Shown: positions 28,101 to 36,110 of the stretch, one piece after another
Numbering within the stretch: position 1 is the stretch's first letter
How the letters are laid out: each line of letters starts with the position of its first letter
NCBI RefSeq assembly: GCF_022664455.2
Contig: NZ_JAKRKC020000001.1
Span: forward strand, 5,585,001 to 5,649,000
DNA: 64,000 bases
Origin: Actinomadura luzonensis
GTDB lineage: Bacteria > Actinomycetota > Actinomycetes > Streptosporangiales > Streptosporangiaceae
Reading direction: 5' to 3'
The notes under the pieces: model-generated
The model's input: the letters and a program-made list of their open reading frames with translations, nothing else
What the model was told of the DNA's origin: nothing
Databases searched by the model: none
Program-made: the position numbers and the translations under genes

Positions 28101-28289
28101 CTGGGGGAAGGTGACGACGCCTTCGTAGTCGGCCATCACCTTCCACGTCAGGACGAGGTAGGCCAGCACCAGAGCGATGAGGAACTTGCTCCGATCCCAG
28201 AACTGCATCTTCTTCCTGGTCACGGATTCCGGGTCGGACGGCCCGCTGCCGGGCGCGCGCAGCCCTTCATGGTGTTCTGTGATGGTCAA
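25113..28289 (-). CDS. FtsH-like membrane AAA+ metalloprotease with long repeat-bearing C-terminal extension
   Basis: The 1058-residue protein has N-terminal helices (about 35-50, 130-149 and 168-190), a AAA+ domain with Walker A GPPGTGKT (248-255), Walker B FFDEAD (309-314) and arginine finger RPGR (443-446), and an M41 protease with HEACH (548-552) and a likely third zinc ligand Asp near 625. It differs from FtsH in having three N-terminal helices, an insert after Walker B, and a tail holding HPTG repeats, Pro-Val repeats, two more helices and a GNGNGNG end. TTG 28289 has GGGAG five bases upstream. It follows a lipoprotein gene by ten bases. It probably degrades membrane or envelope proteins. 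Confidence 0.85.
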   Translation of the reverse strand: MTITEHHEGLRAPGSGPSDPESVTRKKMQFWDRSKFLIALVLAYLVLTWKVMADYEGVVTFPQAAQAIARAYQWIFWLLGVEVVRQLHFLVSEHWSGYHRFWSQKVFGGFERWAHRRFDDWTRYRLSRALKIVFLVVLAALVLGAVLDVHPFAALLQAPALLWQALPFFLQIVFLFFFVIIQFVGLFWFLSRGGVETYFPDDIKTRFKDVWGQDHVVERVRENIVFLERPDEIERRGGYVPSGLLLWGPPGTGKTLMAEAVAGETGKPYVFVDPGAFTNMFMGIGILKVKTLFRKLRKLALRYGGVIVFFDEADSLGKRGQLAQQGPNVPGGFSATDTHGCHGFSYLSESTRQVLAFRGRREETKEPGGISRFVMGGGMMNSGDPGTLQALLTELSGLKKPRGFFNRFVRRLLGMRPKPPPKYRILVMMATNRPDALDEALLRPGRIDRIYKVGYPSKAGRVRTYQGYFDKVWHELTPAQIDKLATITPYATGATIKDLVNESLITAIRDGREVITWSDVLRAKRLKQLGPPEDVEYIERERHAVAVHEACHAVVAYATRFHLEIDIATIEKGADYLGMVASIKPEDQFTRWKSEHEADIMVSLASLAGERMFFGEDNSSGVSGDLFSATYLTAMMESYWGMGSGVTSLPALQELEIMGGKAMRKRAPGGAGGIGITEREPSRREPDLTPDVLGERIEFNLVRLLEQTERLLQEHRREVLCVAHALETHKTLNGDDVVAIIRREPGPLIDGTIYASDELYEELEEYHQEAARAHREHSRVERELPGAARAAEPAAAFAGSAVATAVQITPPTGHPTGHPTGHPTGHPTGHPTGHSTGYLTGHPAGPPDSSTAVPLPPPPGQSSGPPVTAGQPPAVTGPPAMMVPVPVPVPVPGAAVPEPADRPEFVPWAPGPSSAPVPIVVEAEAAPPPLTPPSRPRRGAGRVWLVLASLLGLVVLSIIAALAVTGAGGNLLNAGGSGLASPGLLLLLFVVIVAVIVGGGLALVAVRGVRAAQAKAERERDEAHARAQLLAAAMDPDTALRLLGYDGNGNGNGRDSRS
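25615..25644 (+). repeat. GGCACC hexamer repeat inside the FtsH-like gene
   Basis: Five perfect GGCACC units encode an alternating Val-Pro run on the minus strand. Such a run is slippage-prone and may vary in length between strains without shifting the frame. Confidence 0.8.
25790..25862 (+). repeat. 12-bp tandem repeat (six near-perfect copies) in the FtsH-like gene
   Basis: The 12-bp unit GGTGGCCGGTCG repeats about six times without change and encodes His-Pro-Thr-Gly units on the minus strand, in the tail between the protease domain and the C-terminal helices. Flanking degenerate units suggest expansion by slippage. Length change by whole units keeps the frame. Confidence 0.85.
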
Positions 28290-28299
28290 TGGTGCTCCC

Positions 28300-28977
28300 T
28301 CATCCAGGCAGCCGGAGCAGCTTGAACGAACTCTCGATCTTGTCGAAATCGCCGGCGCGCTGCCGGTAGCAGGAGACCTGGCAGCCGAGGAGCAGGACGG
28401 AGACCGTGTCGCCCTGCTCGTCGAGGATGGCGGTGTGGTCGAACGTCTGGACGTTGTCGCCGATCTGGTAGTTGTAGCGGACCCGCACGCCCTTGGCGCC
28501 GTGGTCGAGGGTCAGCACCTGGTCGTCGAGGAGCTCGAAGTTCCTGAAGACCGGCAGTTGCCCGGCCGCCACCGTCTGCTGCAGGTAGTACTCGCGCATC
28601 TGCTCGGTGACCGGGAGCACGAAGTCGCGCAGCCGGTCGATGGAGACCGCGTCCCGCTGCTCCTCGGTGAGCTGGTGCACGGTGGCGTAGACGAAGGGTT
28701 CCGGGGAGCCCAGCAGGTGATCGGCCTTGGGATCCGCGGACTGGTCGAAGGCCGTCGACCAGACCCGCTGCGCCCGCAGGGCCGCCGCCTGCGAGCCGGG
28801 GTGGTCGCCGGACAGATACAACTCGATGGGAGTGGCGTCGAGCTGCTTGAACGAGGACGGCACCCGGAAGTACGTCGTGCCGTCACGATCACGGACGTAG
28901 GTGAACTCCGGCTGCCCGCACGCAGACAGCAAGGTGACCGCGACCATGAGCGCGATCCAAGCCCGTGTCTTTTTCAC
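28300..28977 (-). CDS. Actinobacterial lipoprotein upstream of the FtsH-like protease
   Basis: The 225-residue protein starts KKTRAWIALMVAVTLLSACG, a lipoprotein signal with lipobox LSAC, so it should be anchored outside the membrane. The mature part (FRVPSSFKQLDATPIELYLSG, then DQVLTLDHGAKGVRVRYNYQ) is mixed alpha/beta without a family I recognise. GTG 28977 has GGAGGT nine bases upstream. It ends ten bases before the FtsH-like gene and is probably cotranscribed, so it may be a partner or substrate-delivery subunit. Two Cys late in the protein (GCQVSC) could form a disulfide. Confidence 0.8.
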   Translation of the reverse strand: MKKTRAWIALMVAVTLLSACGQPEFTYVRDRDGTTYFRVPSSFKQLDATPIELYLSGDHPGSQAAALRAQRVWSTAFDQSADPKADHLLGSPEPFVYATVHQLTEEQRDAVSIDRLRDFVLPVTEQMREYYLQQTVAAGQLPVFRNFELLDDQVLTLDHGAKGVRVRYNYQIGDNVQTFDHTAILDEQGDTVSVLLLGCQVSCYRQRAGDFDKIESSFKLLRLPG

Positions 28978-29221
28978 CAGGGCTTACCTCCGCTTTACGG
29001 ACCAACGGAGTTGTTGTGCCCGCTTTCAGGCGTAATGAGCCCGATGCGCGGTGAGAAATCTTGACCAAATCTTGCCCGGCCCTTGGCTCGATTTGTTACA
29101 GATCAGAACGAGGCCGGGGCCATGGGATCACTCGTTCCGTACAACGTTCATGCAACCCCATTGGTTCAACTGAGGAAGTGGCGAAAGATATGAGGATCCC
29201 TACCGACACCCGGAGCGCGAC
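28978..29221. other. Intergenic region with no gene
   Basis: This 244-base divergent gap is lower in G+C than the coding DNA. It should hold the promoters for the lipoprotein-protease operon and the CMD gene. I see no clear palindrome or RNA structure in it. Confidence 0.4.
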
Positions 29222-29560
29222 ATGACGGAACCCGCAATGCAGATCGTCGACTCCTTCGGCATGATGGCCGAGCGCCAGTTCGCCGACGTGTGGGCGAGGA
29301 CGGTCCTGTCGGTCAGGGAGCGTCGGCTGCTCCTGCTCGGGCTGCTCGTCGGGCAGGGGCTCGACGAGCTGACGGAGGTCCAGCTCGACGCCGCGCTGCG
29401 GACGGGCGCCCTGTCGGCGACCGAGCTGCGCGAGGTGGTGGTCTTCCTGTCGCACTACGCCGGCTGGGCGCGCGGCTCGCGGCTCAACGACCAGGTGGAG
29501 AGCCTGATCGAGCGGGCCGGCGGGTCCGGCGCGGGCAACGGCGAGCACGCCGGCCCGTAG
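29222..29560 (+). CDS. Carboxymuconolactone-decarboxylase-like (CMD) protein
   Basis: The 112-residue all-helical protein shows the CMD pattern: SVRERRLLLLGLLVGQG, then LDAALRTGALSATELREVVVFLSHYAGWARG. It lacks the CxxC motif of AhpD, so it is not a peroxidase-coupled disulfide reductase. The length is typical of gamma-CMD proteins. ATG 29222 follows GGAG at a good distance. The SDR gene begins 17 bases after its stop but has its own likely -10 box. The substrate is unknown. Confidence 0.8.
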   Translation: MTEPAMQIVDSFGMMAERQFADVWARTVLSVRERRLLLLGLLVGQGLDELTEVQLDAALRTGALSATELREVVVFLSHYAGWARGSRLNDQVESLIERAGGSGAGNGEHAGP

Positions 29561-29564
29561 GCGT

Positions 29565-29570
29565 TAGGGT
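29565..29570 (+). promoter_or_regulatory. Probable -10 box for a leaderless SDR transcript
   Basis: TAGGGT lies seven bases before the SDR ATG, with no Shine-Dalgarno sequence, matching the leaderless pattern. Confidence 0.45.
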
Positions 29571-29577
29571 TGCGGGC

Positions 29578-30327
29578 ATGCCCACCGCTCTGATCACCGG
29601 CGCCACCGCGGGGCTCGGCGCCGCCTTCGCCCGCCGCCTGGCCGCCGAGGCGTTCTCGCTCGTCCTGGTCGCGCGCGACGAGGCCCGCCTGGCCGAGAGC
29701 GCCGGCCAGCTCAAGCTCAGGTACGGCGTCGACGTCGAGACGCTGCCCGCCGACCTGACCACGGACGAGGGCCTCGCGGCGGTCGAGGCGCGGGTGCGCC
29801 AGGGCGTCGACCTGCTCGTCAACAACGCCGGTTTCGGCCACCACGGCCGCTTCCCCGACGTGCCGGCCGCCGACGAGGTGCGCATGCTCAAGCTGCACTG
29901 CGAGGCGGTGCTGCGGCTGACCCTGGCGGCGCTGCCCGGCATGCGCGAGCGCGAGCGGGGCGCGATCGTCAACGTGGCGTCGGTGGCGGCGTTCTTCAGC
30001 CGGGGCACCTACAGCGCGTCCAAGGCGTGGGTGGTCAACTTCAGCGAGTCGGCCGCGGCCGATATCGGCGATCCGCGGATCAAGATCATGGCGCTGTGCC
30101 CCGGCTTCGTGCGCACCGAGTTCCACCAGCGCGCCGGCATGGACACCGCGGGCATCCCGGGCTTCCTTTGGCTCAAGGCCGACGACGTGGTGCGGGAGGG
30201 CCTGCGCGACCTGGCGCTGGGCAAGCGGGTGTCCGTGCCCGACGTGCGCTACAAGACGATCGTGGCGCTCGGCCGGCTGGTGCCGCGCGGCCTGCAGCAC
30301 TACGTGTCCTCGCGCATCGGCCGCTGA
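29578..30327 (+). CDS. Short-chain dehydrogenase/reductase
   Basis: The 249-residue protein has the classical SDR motifs: cofactor loop TGATAGLG (TGxxxGxG) at residues 8-15, NNAG near 82, catalytic Ser before the YSASK motif (Tyr and Lys), and a CPGFVRTEF segment. The Arg-rich N-terminal region favours NADPH. It is closest in pattern to DltE/SDR-type reductases of unknown substrate. The ATG is probably leaderless (TAGGGT box). Two strong hairpins follow before the convergent msiK gene. Confidence 0.88.
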   Translation: MPTALITGATAGLGAAFARRLAAEAFSLVLVARDEARLAESAGQLKLRYGVDVETLPADLTTDEGLAAVEARVRQGVDLLVNNAGFGHHGRFPDVPAADEVRMLKLHCEAVLRLTLAALPGMRERERGAIVNVASVAAFFSRGTYSASKAWVVNFSESAAADIGDPRIKIMALCPGFVRTEFHQRAGMDTAGIPGFLWLKADDVVREGLRDLALGKRVSVPDVRYKTIVALGRLVPRGLQHYVSSRIGR

Positions 30328-30366
30328 CCCGCCTCCCGCACCAGCTCACCGCCCCGGGAAAAGGGC

Positions 30367-30430
30367 GGGCCCCCGCCGCGGGAGGGGGTCGCGGTGGGGG
30401 CCCAACGGCCGTGAGCGTCGCTCACGGCCG
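30367..30430. terminator. Two consecutive hairpins between the SDR and msiK genes
   Basis: The first stem pairs GGGCCCCCGCC (30367-30377) with GGTGGGGGCCC (30393-30403), one G-T wobble. The second is a perfect 11-bp stem, CGGCCGTGAGC (30406-30416) with GCTCACGGCCG (30420-30430) and a three-base loop. Lying between convergent genes, they can terminate both. Confidence 0.75.
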
Positions 30431-30454
30431 GGAACCAGAAGCCGGGAGCCCTGC

Positions 30455-31669
<1,215 letters not shown>

Positions 31670-31727
31670 GACATTCCTTCGTGCTCCAGGGCACCAGCGG
31701 CCCGGATGTACCGTGTCCCCACTCACG

Positions 31728-31741
31728 TGGATACGTTTTCA
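31728..31741. promoter_or_regulatory. LacI-type operator, copy A
   Basis: TGGATACGTTTTCA resembles TGGAAACGTTTCCA-type LacI-family operators with a central CG and agrees with copy B at 11 of 14 bases. It lies 59-72 nt upstream of the msiK start, in its promoter region. Confidence 0.6.
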
Positions 31742-31834
31742 AACATCTCACCCGAAACGGACATGCGTGTCAAGGGTTCCAACGTGACCAGCCGTTGTCG
31801 GCGCGCACGGCTTCCCCTGCCGCGGAAAGCATGA

Positions 31835-31848
31835 TGGAATCGTTTCCA
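31835..31848. promoter_or_regulatory. LacI-type operator, copy B
   Basis: TGGAATCGTTTCCA is a 5-4-5 palindrome overlapping the A of the lacI start codon at 31848. Binding here would block the regulator's own start, indicating autoregulation. Confidence 0.65.
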
Positions 31849-32909
31849 TGGAAAGGCGGGCGACGATCAAGGATGTGGCCGAGGCGGCCGGTGTGGGCGT
31901 CGCGACCGTGTCCAGGGTGCTCTCGGGCGGCTCGGCCAGCCCCCGCACCAGGGAGCGCGTGCTGGCCGTCGCCGCGCAGCTCGACTACCGGCCGAGCGCG
32001 CTCGGCCGCAACCTGCGCCAGCGCCGCACCGGCGGCATGGGGCTGCTCGTCCCCGACCTCACCGACACCTTCTACGGCCAGCTCGCCGAGGGCGTGCTCG
32101 CCTGCGCCCGCTCGGCCGGCGAGCCCGTGGTGATCGGCTCCACCGGCGACGACCCCGAGCAGGAGTCGGAGCTGATCGGCATGCTGCTGGAGCAGAGCGT
32201 GGACCGGCTGATCGCGGTCCCGGCGGGCGACGCCGAGACCTGGGCGCCGGCGGCGCGGGCGGGCATGACGGTGGTCTTCGCCGACCGCCTGCCGGCCCCG
32301 GCGGCCGGCGAGGAGGACCCGCGGGCGGCGGCGGTCGGCGACCTCATGCTCCTCGACGGCCTGTCCCCCGCCGCCCGCCCGCGCCCGCCCGAGGCGCCGT
32401 CGGTGCTGGCCGACGACCGGGCCGGCATCCGCACCGCCGTGCGCTACCTGCGCGGCCTCGGGCACCGGCGCATCGCCTTCCTCGGCGGCCCCGGGCACGA
32501 CCGCCGGGTCGCGGCCTTCCGCGAGGCGGTGGGCGCGCCGGTGGACGAGGAGCTGGTCGTCTTCGCCACCGGCAGCCGCGACTCCGCCTACGCCGCCGCC
32601 TCCGGGCTGTTCCAGAGCCGTCCCGACCTGTCGGCCGTGGTGGCCGGCGGCAACGTGCTCGGCGAGGCCGCCGTGCTCGCCGCCCGCGAGCTGGACCTGC
32701 GGGTGCCGCGGGACGTGTCGCTCATCATGTACGACGACGTGCCGTGGGCCGAGCTCTGCTCCCCGCCGCTGACGGTGATCGCCCAGCCGGGGCGCGACAT
32801 GGGCTACCGGGCCGCCGAGCTGGTGCTGCGCTCGGGCGGGCGCCGGGCGCGCGGGGTGGTGCTGCCGACCGAGCTGATCATCAGGGGCAGCTGCGGCCCG
32901 CACCGCTGA
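31848..32909 (+). CDS. LacI-family transcriptional regulator
   Basis: The 353-residue protein begins with a LacI helix-turn-helix, RATIKDVAEAAGVGVATVSRVLSG, and the hinge DYRPSALGRNLR. A periplasmic-binding-like sensor follows (TGGMGLLVPDLTDTFYG, then DDVPWAELCSPPLTVIAQP). It likely binds a sugar and regulates msiK across the divergent promoter and itself. The ligand cannot be inferred. The last 29 bases overlap the convergent M29/NicX-like gene. Confidence 0.9.
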   Translation: MERRATIKDVAEAAGVGVATVSRVLSGGSASPRTRERVLAVAAQLDYRPSALGRNLRQRRTGGMGLLVPDLTDTFYGQLAEGVLACARSAGEPVVIGSTGDDPEQESELIGMLLEQSVDRLIAVPAGDAETWAPAARAGMTVVFADRLPAPAAGEEDPRAAAVGDLMLLDGLSPAARPRPPEAPSVLADDRAGIRTAVRYLRGLGHRRIAFLGGPGHDRRVAAFREAVGAPVDEELVVFATGSRDSAYAAASGLFQSRPDLSAVVAGGNVLGEAAVLAARELDLRVPRDVSLIMYDDVPWAELCSPPLTVIAQPGRDMGYRAAELVLRSGGRRARGVVLPTELIIRGSCGPHR

Positions 32910-34050
32910 CCGCCCCCCGCTCCGCGCCCCCGGCGGTGTAGCGGCGCGGCAGGATCATCGTCGGGTTGTCGTCCAGGATCACCTCGGGCGGGCCGAACCG
33001 CGCGGCCACCTCCCGCACCTCCGGGTGGTCGAGCAGCAGCAGCCGGCCCCGCTCGATGAACAGCTCGCCGTCCACCACCATCGTCGGCCGGTCCACCTGG
33101 ATGTCGCAGTGCGCGAACCCGGGCCCGCTGGTGACCGGCATGCCGCCGGTCAGGCCGTCGATGCCGCAGTAGAAGGCGCCGGCGTGCTTCTCGCGCTCGA
33201 ACTGCGTGCCGCCCGCCACCCGCACCTTCGGGTTGAGCCCGATCAGGCCGTGGCGCATGTAGTAGCCGCCGGGGGCGTAGCGGCGGAGCTGGTCGGCCGC
33301 CACGCCGCCCTCGATCTTGCGGACCAGGTTGCCCTCCAGCGTGATGCGCAGCGGTTCCTCCGGAACGCCGGTCACCGTGGACTCCTCGATGACGATCACG
33401 CCCTCGGTGTCGGTGGGCCAGAAGTTGGCGCCCCCGTACGGGAAGGGCCGCCAGTCGCCCGGCCGCATCGCGCCCGGGTCGGGGTCGAAGGTGAACCCGG
33501 AGTAGGTGACGTCGGTGCCGCGCTCGGAGGTCACCCGGATCGCGCGGGCCGGCGAGAGCCGCTCCAGCGTCAGGCGCAGGAGCACGTAGAAGACCTCGGC
33601 CGGCAGCCGCCCGCCGGTCAGCAGCGCGCCGGCGGTGGCCGTCATGTGCAGCGACAGCCAGCGCGACGAGCGCGCCTTGATCTGGTCGAAGAACAGCGGC
33701 GCGGTGTGCACCTCGCCCCACCACGTCGCGGCGATGACGACGTCGGCCTCGCGGAAGGCGGCCGTCTCGATGTCGAGCGGCGCCTCCCTGTCCCACCCGC
33801 CGGGGCTGAACGGCGGCACCGACAGGATCCGCACGTCGGCGTCCCGGAACGCGGCCCCGGCGGCGAGCGCCTGCACCACGACCGGGTCGACCGTGTGCTC
33901 CGTCATCAGCAGCACCCGCTCGCCGGCCTGCAGCCGCAGGTACTCGAGCGCGTTGCGGACGCCGGGCATCAGCTCCACGATGGAGTACGGCGCGACGGCG
34001 GGCTCGGTGGCGTAGCTGAAGGGGGATCCTGCGTACGGGTTCGTCGTCAT
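32881..34050 (-). CDS. M29 aminopeptidase/NicX-like metalloenzyme
   Basis: The 389-residue protein resembles the superfamily joining thermophilic M29 aminopeptidases and 2,5-dihydroxypyridine 5,6-dioxygenases (NicX). The C-terminal half has EKHAGAFYCGIDG and GFAHCDIQVDRP, whose His and HxD match the iron ligands of NicX, while the M29 Glu ligands are not obvious. The N-terminal half has a Rossmann-like VLLMTEHTVDPVV. The dioxygenase-like reading is a guess from those ligands. ATG 34050 has GGAG about 11 bases upstream. The gene ends inside lacI. Confidence 0.65.
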   Translation of the reverse strand: MTTNPYAGSPFSYATEPAVAPYSIVELMPGVRNALEYLRLQAGERVLLMTEHTVDPVVVQALAAGAAFRDADVRILSVPPFSPGGWDREAPLDIETAAFREADVVIAATWWGEVHTAPLFFDQIKARSSRWLSLHMTATAGALLTGGRLPAEVFYVLLRLTLERLSPARAIRVTSERGTDVTYSGFTFDPDPGAMRPGDWRPFPYGGANFWPTDTEGVIVIEESTVTGVPEEPLRITLEGNLVRKIEGGVAADQLRRYAPGGYYMRHGLIGLNPKVRVAGGTQFEREKHAGAFYCGIDGLTGGMPVTSGPGFAHCDIQVDRPTMVVDGELFIERGRLLLLDHPEVREVAARFGPPEVILDDNPTMILPRRYTAGGAERGAVSGAGRSCP

Positions 34051-34157
34051 GGGTCAAGGGCTCCTAGCGGGACGTCAGGCGGGCTGTGCGCTAGATCGAT
34101 ACCCCGCGCGGGAAATCGCGTACCGTGTCCGCCCGATTACCCGAACCCCGGCGGGGA

Positions 34158-34646
34158 TCAGGCCAGGAGCTTGTCGATGGCGCCGGTCACGGCCGGGTCC
34201 TCGGGCTCGGTGCCGGGGCGGAACCGGGCGACCGGCCGCCCGTCCCCGTCGACCAGGAACTTCTCGAAGTTCCACTGCACGTCGCCCGCCTGCCCGTCCG
34301 CGTCCGGCAGATCGGTGAGCCCCGCGTAGAGGGGGTGCCGGCCGGGCCCGTTGACGTCGGTCTTGGCGAGGAGCGGGAAGTCCACCCCGTACGTCGTGGC
34401 GCAGAAGGTCTGGATCTCCTCCGCCGACCCCGGCTCCTGCCCCATGAACTGGTTGCAGGGCACGCCGATGACGGTGAGGCCGCGCGGGCCGTACTGCGAC
34501 TGGAGCTTGACCAGGCCGCTGTACTGCGGCGTCAGCCCGCAGCGGGAGGCGACGTTGACGATGAGGGCGGGCCGGCCCCCCGTGAGCTCACGGAGCGTGG
34601 TGGGGGCGTCGGCGAGCGTGCGGAGCGGGATGTCGCTGAGGCTCAT
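34158..34646 (-). CDS. Glutathione-peroxidase-family thiol peroxidase
   Basis: The 162-residue protein has the GPx catalytic tetrad in Cys form: NVASRCGLTPQY (Cys36), a Gln in VPCNQFMGQ, and WNFEKFL (Trp125, Asn126). A further Cys in FCATTYGV (near residue 82) could act as the resolving cysteine, so the enzyme probably uses thioredoxin or mycothiol-linked reductants rather than glutathione, which actinomycetes lack. It stands alone, away from other redox genes. The start at 34646 has no strong ribosome site. Confidence 0.9.
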   Translation of the reverse strand: MSLSDIPLRTLADAPTTLRELTGGRPALIVNVASRCGLTPQYSGLVKLQSQYGPRGLTVIGVPCNQFMGQEPGSAEEIQTFCATTYGVDFPLLAKTDVNGPGRHPLYAGLTDLPDADGQAGDVQWNFEKFLVDGDGRPVARFRPGTEPEDPAVTGAIDKLLA

Positions 34647-34840
34647 GATCCGACGATACAGAACCGCGCCGGCAGCTCCGGCCCGAGAAATGTGATGCAG
34701 TTCTCATTCTCCCGACAAAACCGCTGAACGATGCGTTATCGGGATCTTTACCAACGATCTACCTTTCCATGGTCAATTCGCAACGAATGGTGCTTATCGG
34801 GCAGGGTGGCGCGGTCCATGTCCCCTTCGAAAGGGAATCC

Positions 34841-35242
34841 ATGCCCATGCTCCGCCGTACCGGCGTCCTGGTCCTGACCGCCACCCTGGTGGCGGCAGGC
34901 GGCGCCTCGGCCGCACAGGCGCAGAGCTCCCAGACGAGCACGAGCAGCAGGAACAAGTCGATCGCCAAGCCCATGGTGGCCGCGCGAGGCTGGAACATCG
35001 CCCAGTTCGCCTGCCTGGAGCGGCTCTGGGCCCGGGAGAGCGGCTGGAACCACCGGGCCGGCAACGGCTCCGGCGCCTACGGCATCCCGCAGGCGCTCCC
35101 CGGCCACAAGATGGCGTCCTCAGGCGCCGACTGGCGCACGAACCCCCGCACCCAGATCAGATGGGGCCTCGGATACATCAAGCAGCGCTACGGCACACCG
35201 TGCGGCGCGTGGGGCCACTTCCTGTCCCACAACTGGTACTGA
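34841..35242 (+). CDS. Secreted transglycosylase-like (SLT-fold) protein, copy 1
   Basis: The 133-residue protein has a signal peptide (PMLRRTGVLVLTATLVAAGG, cleavage near the Ala-Gln-Ala region) and a compact C-terminal domain. That domain has LERLWARESGWNHRAGN with the likely catalytic Glu, SGAYGIPQALPG, a TQIRWGLGYIKQRYG helix, and the terminus CGAWGHFLSHNWY. This is the SLT-like domain common in Streptomyces secreted proteins. ATG 34841 follows AAGGGA. A second related gene lies 336 bases downstream. It probably remodels peptidoglycan. Confidence 0.88.
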   Translation: MPMLRRTGVLVLTATLVAAGGASAAQAQSSQTSTSSRNKSIAKPMVAARGWNIAQFACLERLWARESGWNHRAGNGSGAYGIPQALPGHKMASSGADWRTNPRTQIRWGLGYIKQRYGTPCGAWGHFLSHNWY

Positions 35243-35253
35243 GCCAAACCCCA

Positions 35254-35279
35254 GGCTTGGCCGCTTTTTACGGCAAGCC
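35254..35279 (+). terminator. Hairpin after the first SLT-like gene
   Basis: GGCTTG-CCG pairs with CGG-CAAGCC around a loop containing TTTTT, with one bulged G. It starts 11 bases after the stop codon and probably ends that transcript, so the two SLT-like genes are likely transcribed separately. Confidence 0.5.
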
Positions 35280-35578
35280 GCCGTCAGGATCACGACAGGC
35301 CCGGCAATACCGCCCCAGCGAGGCGGCCTTTTATCCGCAACGATCGCACAAAGGCCTGTCCTTCGCGTGTCCTGATGTATGACCCACGGTGACAGCGCGT
35401 AATAGGAATCGTGCTAAAGGACACGTCGCGGTGCCCTCCGGGCCGTCCAGCACGATCGGGCGGAAGCAGGATCCCGGAGGGCCGGCGGACCCTTCGCGTG
35501 CGCGCCACGTACGCGGACCGGCAGGGCGCCCCGTCAGCGGGGCGCCCGTCCGCGCGCGGCCCGGCAGCAAGGATCGCC
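35280..35578 (+). promoter_or_regulatory. Leader region of the second SLT-like gene
   Basis: This stretch codes for nothing I can support. It holds a perfect hairpin, GGGCGCCCCG/CGGGGCGCCC with TCAG loop (35524-35547), 31 bases before the likely TTG start. A c-di-AMP (ydaO) riboswitch is known upstream of actinobacterial cell-wall hydrolases, but I could not find its conserved core here. The hairpin may regulate translation. Confidence 0.45.
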
Positions 35579-36088
35579 TTGGACAGCAAACGCGACAGCA
35601 AACGCGACACCAAACGCGACGGCAAGCGCGCACTCAGCGGCACGCTCATCAGCCTGACGGCGCTCACCGCGCTCAGCACGATCACCACGCCCGCGGCCTG
35701 GGCGGGGGCGGCGGAGGCGCCGACCCCGATCAGGACCAGGACGTGGACGACATCCGCGCAACCCGACATCCCGGCCATCAAGCCGGCCAACAGGAACAAG
35801 AGGATCGCCCTGGACCACGTGGTCCAGCGGTCATGGAACCTCACCGAGTTCCGCTGCCTGGACCAGCTCTGGACCAGGGAGAGCAACTGGAACCACCACG
35901 CCTACAACCGCTCGTCCGGCGCGTACGGCATCCCGCAGGCACTGCCCGGCGGCAAGATGCGCGGCGCGGGCCGCGACTGGCGGTCCAACCCGGAGACGCA
36001 GATCCGGTGGGGCCTGGCCTACATCAAGGGCAGGTACGGCCGGCCGTGCGGAGCCTGGGGCCACTGGAGGTCTCACAACTGGTACTGA
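35579..36088 (+). CDS. Secreted transglycosylase-like (SLT-fold) protein, copy 2
   Basis: I prefer TTG 35579 (AAGGA five bases upstream) over a GTG at 35411. It gives a signal peptide with four repeated Lys-Arg-Asp steps, a hydrophobic core and an AWA cleavage site, and it leaves the upstream hairpin in the leader. The mature domain matches copy 1: LDQLWTRESNWNHHAYN with the catalytic-type Glu, SGAYGIPQALPG, and CGAWGHWRSHNWY. If the GTG is used, 56 more residues precede the signal, which is less likely. It probably acts on peptidoglycan outside the cell. Confidence 0.82.
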   Translation: MDSKRDSKRDTKRDGKRALSGTLISLTALTALSTITTPAAWAGAAEAPTPIRTRTWTTSAQPDIPAIKPANRNKRIALDHVVQRSWNLTEFRCLDQLWTRESNWNHHAYNRSSGAYGIPQALPGGKMRGAGRDWRSNPETQIRWGLAYIKGRYGRPCGAWGHWRSHNWY

Positions 36089-36110
36089 TGATGGCCGGGA
36101 GGGCGCCCGG

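Noticed and set aside
35280..35578. c-di-AMP (ydaO) riboswitch before an SLT-like gene
   Set aside because: The location fits, but the conserved ydaO core and peripheral motifs could not be found; only a simple hairpin is visible.
35411..35578. N-terminal extension of the second SLT-like protein
   Set aside because: A GTG at 35411 would add 56 unconserved residues before the signal peptide and translate through a perfect hairpin; TTG 35579 has a better ribosome site.
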